This document shows positions 17,037-25,761 of a stretch of 64,000 nt of DNA, piece by piece. The notes beneath the pieces are model-generated. The model saw only the letters and a program-made list of their open reading frames with translations. It was not told the DNA's origin and searched no databases. The stretch is from Jejuia rubra. Lineage in GTDB: Bacteria > Bacteroidota > Bacteroidia > Flavobacteriales > Flavobacteriaceae. The translations under genes were made by a program, and so were the position numbers. Location of the stretch: the NCBI RefSeq assembly GCF_042684665.1, contig NZ_JBHULY010000034.1, forward strand, positions 248,001 through 312,000, read 5' to 3'. Within the stretch, counting starts at the first letter, position 1, and each line of letters opens with the position of its first letter.

Positions 17037-17987
17037 ATGGATTTTTCAGTGTCAGTCATCATACCGGCCTATAATTGTGAGCGTTTTATTGAAAAGGCTA
17101 TTCGTTCAGCTTTGTCTCAGCCTGAAGTTTTTGAGGTTCTTGTAATTAACGATGGTAGTACGGACGAAACCCTTTCGATTTTAAAAAAAATTGAAAAATC
17201 AAACAAAAAAGTCAAAATCTTACATCATAAAAATGGTGTTAATAGAGGAAGGTCGGCTAGTAGAAATTTAGGTATTAAAAGGGCAACTGGAAATTTTATC
17301 GCCTTTCTGGATGCTGATGATTACTATTTGGAAAACAGATTTTTATCAGACAAAAAATTGTTCAAATTGAAACGGGAAGCAGATGGGGTTTACAATGCTG
17401 TTGGATTTTATTTTTACCGTGAAGCAAGTGAGGAGGAGAAACGCACATTAACCTTAAATACGGTTTCTCAAACGATAGAACCCGACATGCTTTTTGAGGC
17501 TTTAATATCCGGTAAATACAGCCATTTTCATATCAATGGATTAACTGTGAAGCGTTCGGTTTTTGATAGAACAGGCCTTTTTAACGAAGCTTTGGTTGTA
17601 GCCGAGGACACTGATATGTTCTGGAAAATGGCGATAACTTCAAGACTGGAAACTGGGGTGATTGATAAGGCATTAGCAATTAGAGGTGTACATGAAGAGA
17701 ATGTATTTGACCGAAAGGATATCTATAAAGGGTACACCATAAAAATGTATGAATCCCTAATTTATTGGAGTGTAAATAATGGGATTTCACGAAAGAGAAT
17801 CGATACGCTTCTAAAATGGATATGGTTGCTAAAGTATAAGGAACACAGCAAATTGCTTGTTCATATAAAATACTGGGGCTTTTTATTTTTCAAAGATTTA
17901 AGGCTCTTGTTTTCTACTTTGAGCATCAAATATTTCCCAGTGGTTAGGCTTAGACAAAAACTTTTCCCATTTTTGTTTAAACCCTAA
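17037..17987 (+). CDS. GT2-family glycosyltransferase
   Basis: Canonical GT2 sequence: VSVIIPAYNCERFIEKAIRS, VINDGSTDETL, NRGRSASRNLGI and the DXD motif FLDADDYYLENRF near residues 90-102. The acceptor-side motif is VAEDTDMFWKMA. The length is 316 residues, with a basic, hydrophobic C-terminus (KYWGFLFFKDLRLLFS) that may associate with the membrane. It is part of the seven-gene GT2 block. Confidence 0.9.
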   Translation: MDFSVSVIIPAYNCERFIEKAIRSALSQPEVFEVLVINDGSTDETLSILKKIEKSNKKVKILHHKNGVNRGRSASRNLGIKRATGNFIAFLDADDYYLENRFLSDKKLFKLKREADGVYNAVGFYFYREASEEEKRTLTLNTVSQTIEPDMLFEALISGKYSHFHINGLTVKRSVFDRTGLFNEALVVAEDTDMFWKMAITSRLETGVIDKALAIRGVHEENVFDRKDIYKGYTIKMYESLIYWSVNNGISRKRIDTLLKWIWLLKYKEHSKLLVHIKYWGFLFFKDLRLLFSTLSIKYFPVVRLRQKLFPFLFKP

Positions 17988-18008
17988 GGTGTTAAATTAA
18001 TTTGCAAA

Positions 18009-18860
18009 ATGAATTCTGGTAGTAATGTTACTGTGGTAATACCTTGTTTTAATGATGGCGAGTACATCATGGAAGCGGTGAATTCGGTACTAAATCAAAC
18101 CCTAAAACCAGAAAAAATCATTATTGTAGATGACGGGTCAGATACCCATACCAAACATATTTTAGGAGGTATAAATGATGATAGTGTTGAGGTAGTTTAT
18201 CAAGATAACTCAGGAGTTTGCAAAGCTCGAAACGTTGCAATTGATTTGGCAAAAACGGATTATATTCTCACCTTAGATGCAGATGACTATTTTGAGCCTA
18301 CCTTTATTGAAAAGGCTGTAGCTATCTTAAGTCAAGATTCCCACGTCGGTATAGTGGGCTGTTTTTACAGAAGATTGGTAAGCGGAAAAATTCAAAATGA
18401 AGTGGTAAAACCGTTGGGCGGAGGCGTCTCTAATTTCTTGGTTAAAAACAATGGATTGGGATGTTCTCTATTTCGAAAAAAATGCTGGGAAGAGGTGTCA
18501 GGTTATGATGAAAACATGAGAAAAGGCTATGAGGACTGGGATTTTTGGATATCCATTCTTAAAAATGGATGGCAAATGCATATTAAAGAAGAACCACTTT
18601 TTTTGTACAGAAAGAGTAAGTCCTCAAGGGATGAAAACGCATTTTTAAACCATGATGTGGAATTGAGGGATTATCTTTTCAAAAAGCATAGACAGGTGTT
18701 TATGGATAATTTTGAGGCCTTTGCAAGTCAAATCATCTATTCAAATTCAAAATTGAAGCAGACCCAATTAAAAATTAAGAATTCAATAGACTACAGGCTT
18801 GGAAACTTGATTTTAAGGCCGTTTAGGCTTGTAAAACATATATTTAAAAGTCAAAAATGA
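18009..18860 (+). CDS. GT2-family glycosyltransferase (tandem paralogue A)
   Basis: GT2 transferase with VTVVIPCFNDGEYIMEAVNS, IIVDDGSDTHT, VCKARNVAI, DXD motif TLDADDYFEP near residues 88-97 and acceptor motif GYEDWDFWISILKNGW near 176-191. Its last third closely resembles that of the next gene. Both share CWE-V-GYDENM, then ED-W-D/E-FW and LKNGW or LTKNGW, and both end with a similar SxxYxxGxL segment. I read the pair as a tandem duplication that has diverged. The length is 283 residues. Confidence 0.9.
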   Translation: MNSGSNVTVVIPCFNDGEYIMEAVNSVLNQTLKPEKIIIVDDGSDTHTKHILGGINDDSVEVVYQDNSGVCKARNVAIDLAKTDYILTLDADDYFEPTFIEKAVAILSQDSHVGIVGCFYRRLVSGKIQNEVVKPLGGGVSNFLVKNNGLGCSLFRKKCWEEVSGYDENMRKGYEDWDFWISILKNGWQMHIKEEPLFLYRKSKSSRDENAFLNHDVELRDYLFKKHRQVFMDNFEAFASQIIYSNSKLKQTQLKIKNSIDYRLGNLILRPFRLVKHIFKSQK

Positions 18861-18867
18861 ATTCCCT

Positions 18868-19707
18868 ATGAATAGCCTTGTCTCAATTATTGTACCTTGC
18901 TATAATCATGCGCATCTTTTGGGAGAGACCTTGGAGTCTGTTTTGAACCAGGAGTACATTAATTGGGAATGTATCATTGTAAACGACGGTAGCCCTGATA
19001 ATACTGAAGAAATTGCCAAAGAATGGTGCAAAAAAGACACCCGTTTCAAATACATTTCCCAGAAAAATGGAGGACTGTCAAATGCCAGAAATACGGGTGT
19101 AAAAAGAAGCAAAGGTGAGTATATTTTGCCTTTGGATGCTGATGATCTTTTACATAAGGATTTTTTAAAAAAAACAGTGCCAGTGTTGCAAACTAAGGAT
19201 GAAGTTGGCGTTGTGACTTGCAATAGCAAACATTTTACTGGAGATACCACCAACGTCATTAACGAATGGAGACCTAAAGGTAATACTTATAAGTACCTGC
19301 TGTATTTGAATCAAATAGTTGCTACTTCGTTATTCAGAAAAACATGTTGGGAACAGGTTGGAGGCTACGATGAAAACATGAAAAATGGCTTTGAGGACTG
19401 GGAATTTTGGCTCTCTTTAACAAAAAATGGCTGGAAATATCAGGTTTTGGATGAGTTTCTTTTTTACTACAGAAGAGCAAAACAATCCATGGTAACGGAT
19501 ACGATAAACTATCATTTTGAAGATATTAAAGCATATATTTTCAAAAAACATAGCGATTTATATATTGAAGATTTTGAAAACTGTATGACCGTATTGTTTC
19601 ATGACCTGAAGGCCTATCGCACAAGTAATGTAAAACTAAAAACATCCTTAGAGTATAAGATTGGAAAGCTTTTAACCAAACCGTTTTCTTTTCTTTTGAA
19701 AAAATAG
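18868..19707 (+). CDS. GT2-family glycosyltransferase (tandem paralogue B)
   Basis: GT2 transferase with VSIIVPCYNHAHLLGETLES, IIVNDGSPDNTEEI, LSNARNTGV, DXD motif PLDADDLLHKDF near residues 89-100 and GFEDWEFWLSLTKNGW. It is colinear with the preceding gene along its whole length and 7 bp downstream of it. Differences cluster in the middle third (about 115-150), where acceptor specificity is often set. The two may add the same class of sugar to different acceptors. The length is 279 residues. Confidence 0.9.
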   Translation: MNSLVSIIVPCYNHAHLLGETLESVLNQEYINWECIIVNDGSPDNTEEIAKEWCKKDTRFKYISQKNGGLSNARNTGVKRSKGEYILPLDADDLLHKDFLKKTVPVLQTKDEVGVVTCNSKHFTGDTTNVINEWRPKGNTYKYLLYLNQIVATSLFRKTCWEQVGGYDENMKNGFEDWEFWLSLTKNGWKYQVLDEFLFYYRRAKQSMVTDTINYHFEDIKAYIFKKHSDLYIEDFENCMTVLFHDLKAYRTSNVKLKTSLEYKIGKLLTKPFSFLLKK

Positions 19708-19719
19708 AGACATAGCATT

Positions 19720-20499
19720 TTGATATCCGTAGTCATCAGAAATAAAAACCAGGAAGACGCCTTGGAGTTTTTACTAAAAAACCTTGAGGGGCGTTATGCC
19801 GACGATATTGCGGAAATTATTGTTGTGGACAATCTTTCAACCGACGGTAGCCAAGCCATATCCGAAAAATATGGCGCGAGATTTGAAACCATCACAAATT
19901 TCAGTTATGGAGGCAGTGCCAATTTTGGGGCAGAAAAGGCCAAGCATCCAATTGTGGTGATGTTTAGTGCGCATTCCTATCCAGTAAGCCATGACTTTTT
20001 TAAACTGATTAAAGAGAAATTTGAAGCCAATCCAAATTTAGCTGGGTTACGTTGCTTGCACAACCCTAATGACTATCGAAATTACATCAATAAGGTTTCG
20101 GCTAAAGAAGACCCGAACAAATCTGGCTTGATATTTTCAGGGTCGGCATTTAGGCGGTCAGTTTGGACAAAACATCAATTTAGGAATGATGTTGCTACTT
20201 TTGAAGATAAGGAATGGACCGTTCGAATGTTAAAGGAGGGTTATGATATTGAGTTGGTTCCCGCCATTTTTTGCTACCAAATTTCCCGATCCAAAGGACA
20301 GTTGTTTTTTAGGTTCAAAAGAGACCTTATTGGCAATTACCAATTGTGGCATCAAGATGTGTCTTTTTGGAGTGCTTCCAAGGGGTTTTTGATGGCTTTG
20401 TTGAGGCTTTTAAAAAGCTTTTTTGTGGATATTTGGTATGTGATATTGCGATATTTGCACACCATAAAGTTCCTTTTCAATAAACCTAATAAGTTTTAA
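19720..20499 (+). CDS. GT2-like glycosyltransferase without a canonical DXD (TTG start)
   Basis: The GT-A-like fold is indicated by ISVVIRNKNQEDALEFLLKN, EIIVVDNLSTDGS and GGSANFGAEKA. Where the DXD motif is expected the sequence reads MFSAHSYPVSHDF (Ser-Ala-His near residues 82-84). The later acidic motif FEDKEWTVRMLKEGY is intact. Some GT2 subfamilies with a Ser-Ala-His signature are, as I recall, still assigned as active transferases. The start is TTG at 19720, 12 bp after the previous stop, and the conserved first beta strand begins at residue 2. The length of 259 residues is slightly short. Confidence 0.82.
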   Translation: MISVVIRNKNQEDALEFLLKNLEGRYADDIAEIIVVDNLSTDGSQAISEKYGARFETITNFSYGGSANFGAEKAKHPIVVMFSAHSYPVSHDFFKLIKEKFEANPNLAGLRCLHNPNDYRNYINKVSAKEDPNKSGLIFSGSAFRRSVWTKHQFRNDVATFEDKEWTVRMLKEGYDIELVPAIFCYQISRSKGQLFFRFKRDLIGNYQLWHQDVSFWSASKGFLMALLRLLKSFFVDIWYVILRYLHTIKFLFNKPNKF

Positions 20500-20516
20500 G
20501 CCTATAAATCTAAAGC

Positions 20517-21575
20517 ATGAACCGGAACAATAACTTTGATTTTCTAAGATTTTTGTTCGCAATTTTTGTCGTGCTTTCCCATTCCTACCCTTTGTCGGGT
20601 AGCAGTGAAACTTACCAGTGGATTTACCAAATCACCAATGGTCAAATTGTATTGGCTCGGATAGGCTTGGGTGGCTTTTTTATAATTAGTGGCTTCTTTA
20701 TTTTTAAAAGTTTAAAACGGAGTAAATCACTGAGCATTTACTTTTGGAAGCGTTTTTTAAGACTGTTTCCGGCACTTTTTGTAGTGCTTTTATTGACCGT
20801 TTTGCTGCTACCGTTTGTATATGAAGGTGGTGTGTCCCTGTATGAAAACCCAGAGGTGTACACCTACTTGCCAAACAATTTATCGTTGTATGGATTTCAG
20901 TCAATAATTCAAGGTGTGTTTGACAATAATCCATACCATTCTATTAATGGCTCCTTATGGACAATTCGATATGAATTTTCACTTTATGTGGCTCTGTCAT
21001 TACTCTTTTTCGTCAAAAACAATTACAAATTAGTACGGGGTGTATTGTTTCTTACCTTGGTATTTCTATTAGTGATTTACAATTTTTTATTGGGACGGTT
21101 TGCCGGTTCCTCTATATTTGGGATGCTGGGCTATGAAATTTTGGATCTGGGAACCTTTTTTGTATGTGGGAGTGTTTTGGCGGCCTTCAATTTTGAAAGA
21201 GTTAAAAGTCCGTTGTTGCTTGTTTTGTCTGTTTTAACACTAATTGGTGCATTGCATTTTGAAGTGTATCATTCCGTTAAGCACATACTGCTGCCTGTTG
21301 TAATTTTGCTGTTAGGGCAGATTCCGCTTCCATTTTTTAGTACTTTTGGGAAAATAGGAGATATGTCCTATGGTATTTATATTTATAGTTTTCCAGTGCA
21401 ACAAACATTGGTTTACTTTTTCAAGCTTGGCACCTATGAACTCATGTTTTGGTCGGTAATAATCTCAATTGTTTTGGGGTTTTGTTCTTGGCATTTAATT
21501 GAGAAAAAAGCGCTGAGTTACAAAAATGTTTCAATTTCTAAATCTAAGATAGAATTGAAGAAAAAATTAACTTAA
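20517..21575 (+). CDS. acyltransferase family 3 (OafA/NodX-like) membrane O-acyltransferase
   Basis: Integral membrane acyltransferase, probably O-acetylating a sugar. The family signature FDFLRFLFAIFVVLSHSYPL (Arg-x-n-His) is near residues 8-27, and about ten hydrophobic helices follow through LMFWSVIISIVLGFCSWHLIE. The SLWTIRYEFSLYVAL segment near 145-160 is the conserved Glu-containing region of the family. The length of 352 residues is usual, and there is no C-terminal SGNH domain. It lies within the glycosyltransferase genes, so the glycan or its lipid-linked precursor is the likely substrate. Confidence 0.9.
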   Translation: MNRNNNFDFLRFLFAIFVVLSHSYPLSGSSETYQWIYQITNGQIVLARIGLGGFFIISGFFIFKSLKRSKSLSIYFWKRFLRLFPALFVVLLLTVLLLPFVYEGGVSLYENPEVYTYLPNNLSLYGFQSIIQGVFDNNPYHSINGSLWTIRYEFSLYVALSLLFFVKNNYKLVRGVLFLTLVFLLVIYNFLLGRFAGSSIFGMLGYEILDLGTFFVCGSVLAAFNFERVKSPLLLVLSVLTLIGALHFEVYHSVKHILLPVVILLLGQIPLPFFSTFGKIGDMSYGIYIYSFPVQQTLVYFFKLGTYELMFWSVIISIVLGFCSWHLIEKKALSYKNVSISKSKIELKKKLT

Positions 21576-21592
21576 AAACAGTCAGCAGTTTA

Positions 21593-22264
21593 ATGAATAT
21601 AAAACAGATTATAAAACGTGTTCTAAGGAAAAAAAAGAAATCTCCCGCCTATTTTAAGGTGAAAAATTACGACAAATTTGATGATTTTTGGGTGCAAAAG
21701 GTAGAAGTAGAAGATGTCGAGGATAGACTGGATTTTTTTCTTAAACTGTGCAAAGGAAAAAATGTGTTGCACTTTGGCTGTACAGACTGGCCCATATTTA
21801 GGCCGGAAAAGAATTTGCATATTCAGTTATCAGAAGTAACCGCCAGACTGCATGGTTTTGATATTGATCTGGAGGGCATTGAAAATTTAAAGCAATATGT
21901 AGATCAGGAATACTTCTCAAAGTTTTCCGATATACCCGATTTTAATTATGATGTCTGTTTAATTCCAGAAACCATTGAGCATGTAGACAATGTACGGGAG
22001 TTTTTGGCCAACTTATCTGCTGTAAAAGCCGATAAATTTCTAATTACTGCACCAAATTGTTTTACCCCAATTCATTTGGATAGAAACTATCGGGGTAAGG
22101 ATTATTTTATTGAAGTGGTGCACCCAGATCACAATTGCTGGTATAGCCCTTATACCCTTAAGAATCAAATTCAAAAATACTCCGATCTTAAGGTTGAGAA
22201 GACGTACTTGTTTAATAACGGAATGATGATTTGTTGCGAGGCGGTAAGGAAGGAAGTCTTATAG
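21593..22264 (+). CDS. class I SAM methyltransferase-like protein
   Basis: Small methyltransferase-fold protein of 223 residues. The N-terminus is very basic (RVLRKKKKS). Motif I is NVLHFGCTDWPIF near residues 56-68, a Gly-poor variant of the SAM loop. The acidic strand end is HGFDIDLEGIENL, and CLIPETIEHVDNVREFLAN is the motif II/III region with a conserved EHV. YSPYTLKNQI resembles the lid region of Methyltransf_23. It probably modifies a sugar. The relaxed SAM loop lowers my certainty that it is active. Confidence 0.7.
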   Translation: MNIKQIIKRVLRKKKKSPAYFKVKNYDKFDDFWVQKVEVEDVEDRLDFFLKLCKGKNVLHFGCTDWPIFRPEKNLHIQLSEVTARLHGFDIDLEGIENLKQYVDQEYFSKFSDIPDFNYDVCLIPETIEHVDNVREFLANLSAVKADKFLITAPNCFTPIHLDRNYRGKDYFIEVVHPDHNCWYSPYTLKNQIQKYSDLKVEKTYLFNNGMMICCEAVRKEVL

Positions 22265-22267
22265 ACT

Positions 22268-23464
22268 ATGCTAAAGAGAAGGATAAAAAAGTCCATTAAA
22301 TCATTACAGGCCGTTTATAATTTTTTGATGTTTAGGCTTTTCGAAGTATCTAAAATCCGAAGGTCGGATTTACTCTTTATTCTGCCCTATTTTCAAACAG
22401 GAGGAGCGGAACGCGTGCACCTTAATATCATTAAAAGCTTGCAGGACAAAAGTATTTGTATCTTATTTACCCATAATTCCGCAACTGAAAATTTCAAAAA
22501 TGAGTTTTCGAATTTGGCCAAAATTATCGAAGTGAATACAATTCTCACCAAAAACAATAGTCATATAAATCAGTCCCTCAAAAAGGTAATTTGTAAATCG
22601 ATAAACCAAAGCCGGTCAATAACATCTGTTTTCGGGAGCAATACTAATTTCTTTTATGAAGTGCTTCCTAAAATCAAAAAGAACATCAACAAATTGGATT
22701 TGATACATGCCATTTCTGGAGAAAACCCAGCCATAGAGCAACACTATTTGGATTCAAGTGAAGATATCACCCATAGAATCGTAATCAATAAAAAGGCTTT
22801 TGATGACGTATCGCATATTTATAAAGTCAACAGTATTTCAGAGGAATTTCTGAGCAAAATAAAAATTATTGAAAATGCCATTCCGATAGATTTAAATGAT
22901 ACACTGGCCGAAAGGGACATGATAAGAATCGGCTTTGTTGGTAGATGGTCCAAAGAAAAGCGCCCAGAAATTTTTCTTAAGATAGCATCGGAGATCAAAA
23001 AAATAAAACCTGAGGTGGAATTCGAAATGGTAGGTATTGGAATGAAAAGTAATGTTTCTGAAATTAACAGGAGCGGTGTCCAATTTCTAGGTGAAATTAC
23101 GGATGCAAAAAGGTTGGATGCCTTTTATAAATCCCTGACGTTTATTTTGACAACGTCTTCTAGGGAAGGCTTTCCTATGGTCATCCCAGAGGCTATGGCA
23201 CACGGGGTGATACCTATTTCAACTAATGTTGGTGGGATTAGCGAACATTTGATTAGTTTTGAAAATGGGGTGCTCATCGATAACTATAAGGATGAAAATG
23301 AAATCGTAACAAAATTTATAGATACTATTGATAAATTGATTAATGATAAAGGATTAACAGCTAAAATTTCAAAGAATGCTTTTAACTATGCGAGAAAGCA
23401 CTTTGATATTGGTACGTTTAACCAGAAGTATAGAGACTTAGTTTTGGGTAATAAAGGGAACTGA
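22268..23464 (+). CDS. GT4-family glycosyltransferase
   Basis: GT-B transferase with the acceptor-side loop LPYFQTGGAERVHLNIIKS near residues 37-55. The donor half has RIGFVGRWSKEKRPEIFLKI, and the E-x7-E motif is SSREGFPMVIPEAMAHG near 296-312. The length is 398 residues. The first 30 residues are basic and lead into a hydrophobic stretch, which suggests peripheral membrane contact. The stop overlaps the next ATG (TGATG). Specificity unknown. Confidence 0.88.
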   Translation: MLKRRIKKSIKSLQAVYNFLMFRLFEVSKIRRSDLLFILPYFQTGGAERVHLNIIKSLQDKSICILFTHNSATENFKNEFSNLAKIIEVNTILTKNNSHINQSLKKVICKSINQSRSITSVFGSNTNFFYEVLPKIKKNINKLDLIHAISGENPAIEQHYLDSSEDITHRIVINKKAFDDVSHIYKVNSISEEFLSKIKIIENAIPIDLNDTLAERDMIRIGFVGRWSKEKRPEIFLKIASEIKKIKPEVEFEMVGIGMKSNVSEINRSGVQFLGEITDAKRLDAFYKSLTFILTTSSREGFPMVIPEAMAHGVIPISTNVGGISEHLISFENGVLIDNYKDENEIVTKFIDTIDKLINDKGLTAKISKNAFNYARKHFDIGTFNQKYRDLVLGNKGN

Positions 23465-24531
23465 TGATAACAATTGTACTGACCAACCGAAATAGAAGTT
23501 TAAGCTTGATATCCAAATGCTTCGCCTCGTTACGCGGACAGAATAATCAAAATTTCAAATGCATTGTTGTGGATTATGGTTCAAATCCGCAAAATCAGAA
23601 ACTACTTCAATCTGAGATCAATAAACATGCAAATTTCGAATTAATTTTATGTAGTACCCAAAAGCAATTGTGGTGTAAATCCAGGGCTATAAATCTAGCA
23701 TTAAAGCAGTGCGATACCACTTATTTTTTCGTAGGGGACATTGATATGATATATCATCCGCATTTTATTGAAGAACTTCACATACTTAAGGATAAACATA
23801 AAGTGGTTTATTTTAAAGTGGGGTTTTTAAGCGAAAATGAGTCAAATACTGATAAGGATTTTGAGGATTATCAAATTGCCTTCCCCTCTAATGAAGAGGC
23901 CACGGGCATGACTTTATACAAAACTGAGATATTGAAGTCTATTAATGGTTACGACGAATTTTACCATGGCTGGGGCGCAGAGGATACCGATGTTCACGTT
24001 AGACTTGAAAACGCCAATATTGAGGTGGCTTATTTTGATAGGGAAATTTTAATGCTTCATCAGTGGCACCCCAAGGCATATAGGGGTAAAGATAGTTTTG
24101 AACCATTTCACTTTAAGCTTGAAAGCATCAATCATAAATATTTGGAATTTACTAGGAAAACAAAAAAAGTTGTTGCCAACACTAATTTTGAATGGGGGCA
24201 TTATAATGCATCGGATTATTCGGTTTTGGAAGCGCCACAACAGGAGTTTTTGATCACAAATGAACTAGCCGACGTCAAAGGGTTTATCCATAACATGTTT
24301 TTGGACCATGCGCATCAAGTTATTAGTGTTAAAATAAAGGAACATTCCGAATATAATTCTCTCAAACAGACTGCTAAAAAGTTGATCCATAAAAAAACTA
24401 AGGAATTTTTACCTTTAGAAGAAGTGAACGACTTGCTTTTGGAAGCCATTATTGCAGACAAAAGAAATGCAGCATATAGCTACCGTTACAGCGTTCAAAA
24501 AAACGAAATAACGCTAGTCATCAAACTTTAA
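23464..24531 (+). CDS. GT2 glycosyltransferase with galactosyltransferase-type C-terminal motif
   Basis: GT-A transferase with ITIVLTNRNRSLSLISKCF and the metal site FFVGDIDMIYHPHF (Asp-Ile-Asp near residues 92-94). The strong motif YHGWGAEDTDVHVRLENA is near 166-183, followed by LMLHQWHP. The GWGxED(D/T)D motif is diagnostic of Glyco_transf_7C proteins such as beta-1,4-galactosyltransferases and chondroitin-synthase-like bacterial enzymes. That supports a Gal, GalNAc or GlcA-type donor more than a generic GT2 call, but not a specific one. The C-terminal 110 residues are unusual for the family and could be an accessory domain. Length 355. Confidence 0.85.
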   Translation: MITIVLTNRNRSLSLISKCFASLRGQNNQNFKCIVVDYGSNPQNQKLLQSEINKHANFELILCSTQKQLWCKSRAINLALKQCDTTYFFVGDIDMIYHPHFIEELHILKDKHKVVYFKVGFLSENESNTDKDFEDYQIAFPSNEEATGMTLYKTEILKSINGYDEFYHGWGAEDTDVHVRLENANIEVAYFDREILMLHQWHPKAYRGKDSFEPFHFKLESINHKYLEFTRKTKKVVANTNFEWGHYNASDYSVLEAPQQEFLITNELADVKGFIHNMFLDHAHQVISVKIKEHSEYNSLKQTAKKLIHKKTKEFLPLEEVNDLLLEAIIADKRNAAYSYRYSVQKNEITLVIKL

Positions 24532-24543
24532 CCTATTGCACCA

Positions 24544-25698
24544 ATGAAAATTTTAATGGTATCCATGAATTCCATCCACTTTGAACGCTGGACCAATCAG
24601 CTTCAGGATGCGGGCCATGAGGTGCATTGGTTCAATATTAGGGATGGTAGCTATTCAGAAAATTTGTCTTGGGTAAAGCAAATTATCGGTTGGAAATACA
24701 AGTATCCCAAACTTAAGGGAAGAGTGTTCGTAAAAAGAAGATTGCCCAAATTGTATAAAAAACTTGGTTTTATATTTGAAAACAGTACCGAAAAGGCATT
24801 TGAAAGCGCGTTGCTGAAAATACGTCCCGATGTAGTGCACAGTTTTGCACTCTACGTATCCTGTTCACCTATTTTGAAGGTGATGAACAATTACCCGGAA
24901 CTACAATGGATATACTCTGCTTGGGGTAGCGATTTGTTCTATTTTCAACATGAACCGTCGTATCTCAGTGATATAAAAAATGTATTGCCAAGGGTTAATT
25001 ATTTGTTTGCGGATTGCAAAAGAGATGTTGCACTGGCAGAAAAATTTGGCTTTAAGGGTAGGGTTTTAGGGATTTTTCCTGGCGGTGGAGGGTATCCCAT
25101 TGAAAAGTATGAGCCACATGTCCTGTCTACTTCCCAAAGAAATCTAATACTTATTAAAGGTTATCAAGGGCGTTCGGGTAGGGCCATTTCCGTGTTAAAG
25201 GCCATCGCTAACTTGAATTCCGAATTAAGGACATATCAATTTGCCATTTTTGGAGTAAATGAGGAGGTTGAAAATTTTATAGAGCGTGAACATGGGCTTC
25301 GTAGTTTGGATTTACGCATCTATAAAAGATCTGAGTTTTTAAACCATTTTGAACTTATGAAACTAATGGGGCAAGCATTGATATATATAGGAAATAGCAA
25401 TTCTGATGGTATGCCGAACACATTGCTCGAGGCCATAATTATGGGGGCTTTCCCGATCCAATCCAATCCCGGTGGTGCTACAGCCGAGGTCATAAATCAT
25501 GGCAAAAATGGGCTCCTGATTCAGGATTGTGAAGATGATAATCAAATTTCCAAATTGATAAAAATGGCAGTTTCAGACAAAAAACTTATGGAAACCGCCT
25601 TTAAAGCTAATCAACAAATGAAAGGCGTTTTTGAAAGATCAAAAATTGCAAATGATGTTATTTCAAAATACAATTCCATCCATCAATACTCAATTTAA
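24544..25698 (+). CDS. GT4-family glycosyltransferase
   Basis: GT-B transferase opening MKILMVSMNSIHFERWTNQL, with IYSAWGSDLFYFQ in the acceptor half. The donor half begins around LILIKGYQGRSGRAI, and the E-x7-E-like motif is NSDGMPNTLLEAIIMGAFPI near residues 284-303 (Asp in place of the first Glu). NPGGATAEVINHGKNGLLI is the conserved tail of the nucleotide pocket. The length is 384 residues. It precedes the nonulosonate cassette by 63 bp, the largest gap in this part of the locus. Confidence 0.86.
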   Translation: MKILMVSMNSIHFERWTNQLQDAGHEVHWFNIRDGSYSENLSWVKQIIGWKYKYPKLKGRVFVKRRLPKLYKKLGFIFENSTEKAFESALLKIRPDVVHSFALYVSCSPILKVMNNYPELQWIYSAWGSDLFYFQHEPSYLSDIKNVLPRVNYLFADCKRDVALAEKFGFKGRVLGIFPGGGGYPIEKYEPHVLSTSQRNLILIKGYQGRSGRAISVLKAIANLNSELRTYQFAIFGVNEEVENFIEREHGLRSLDLRIYKRSEFLNHFELMKLMGQALIYIGNSNSDGMPNTLLEAIIMGAFPIQSNPGGATAEVINHGKNGLLIQDCEDDNQISKLIKMAVSDKKLMETAFKANQQMKGVFERSKIANDVISKYNSIHQYSI

Positions 25699-25761
25699 AC
25701 GCGTCGATTAAAAAACAAACTGTATTTTAGCATTTTGACTCATATTAATAGCAGCACAAAA

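Noticed and set aside
25735..25761. TTG at 25735 as the start of the cytidylyltransferase fusion
   Set aside because: The extra nine residues are not conserved in type, and the ATG at 25762 is directly followed by the family N-terminus.
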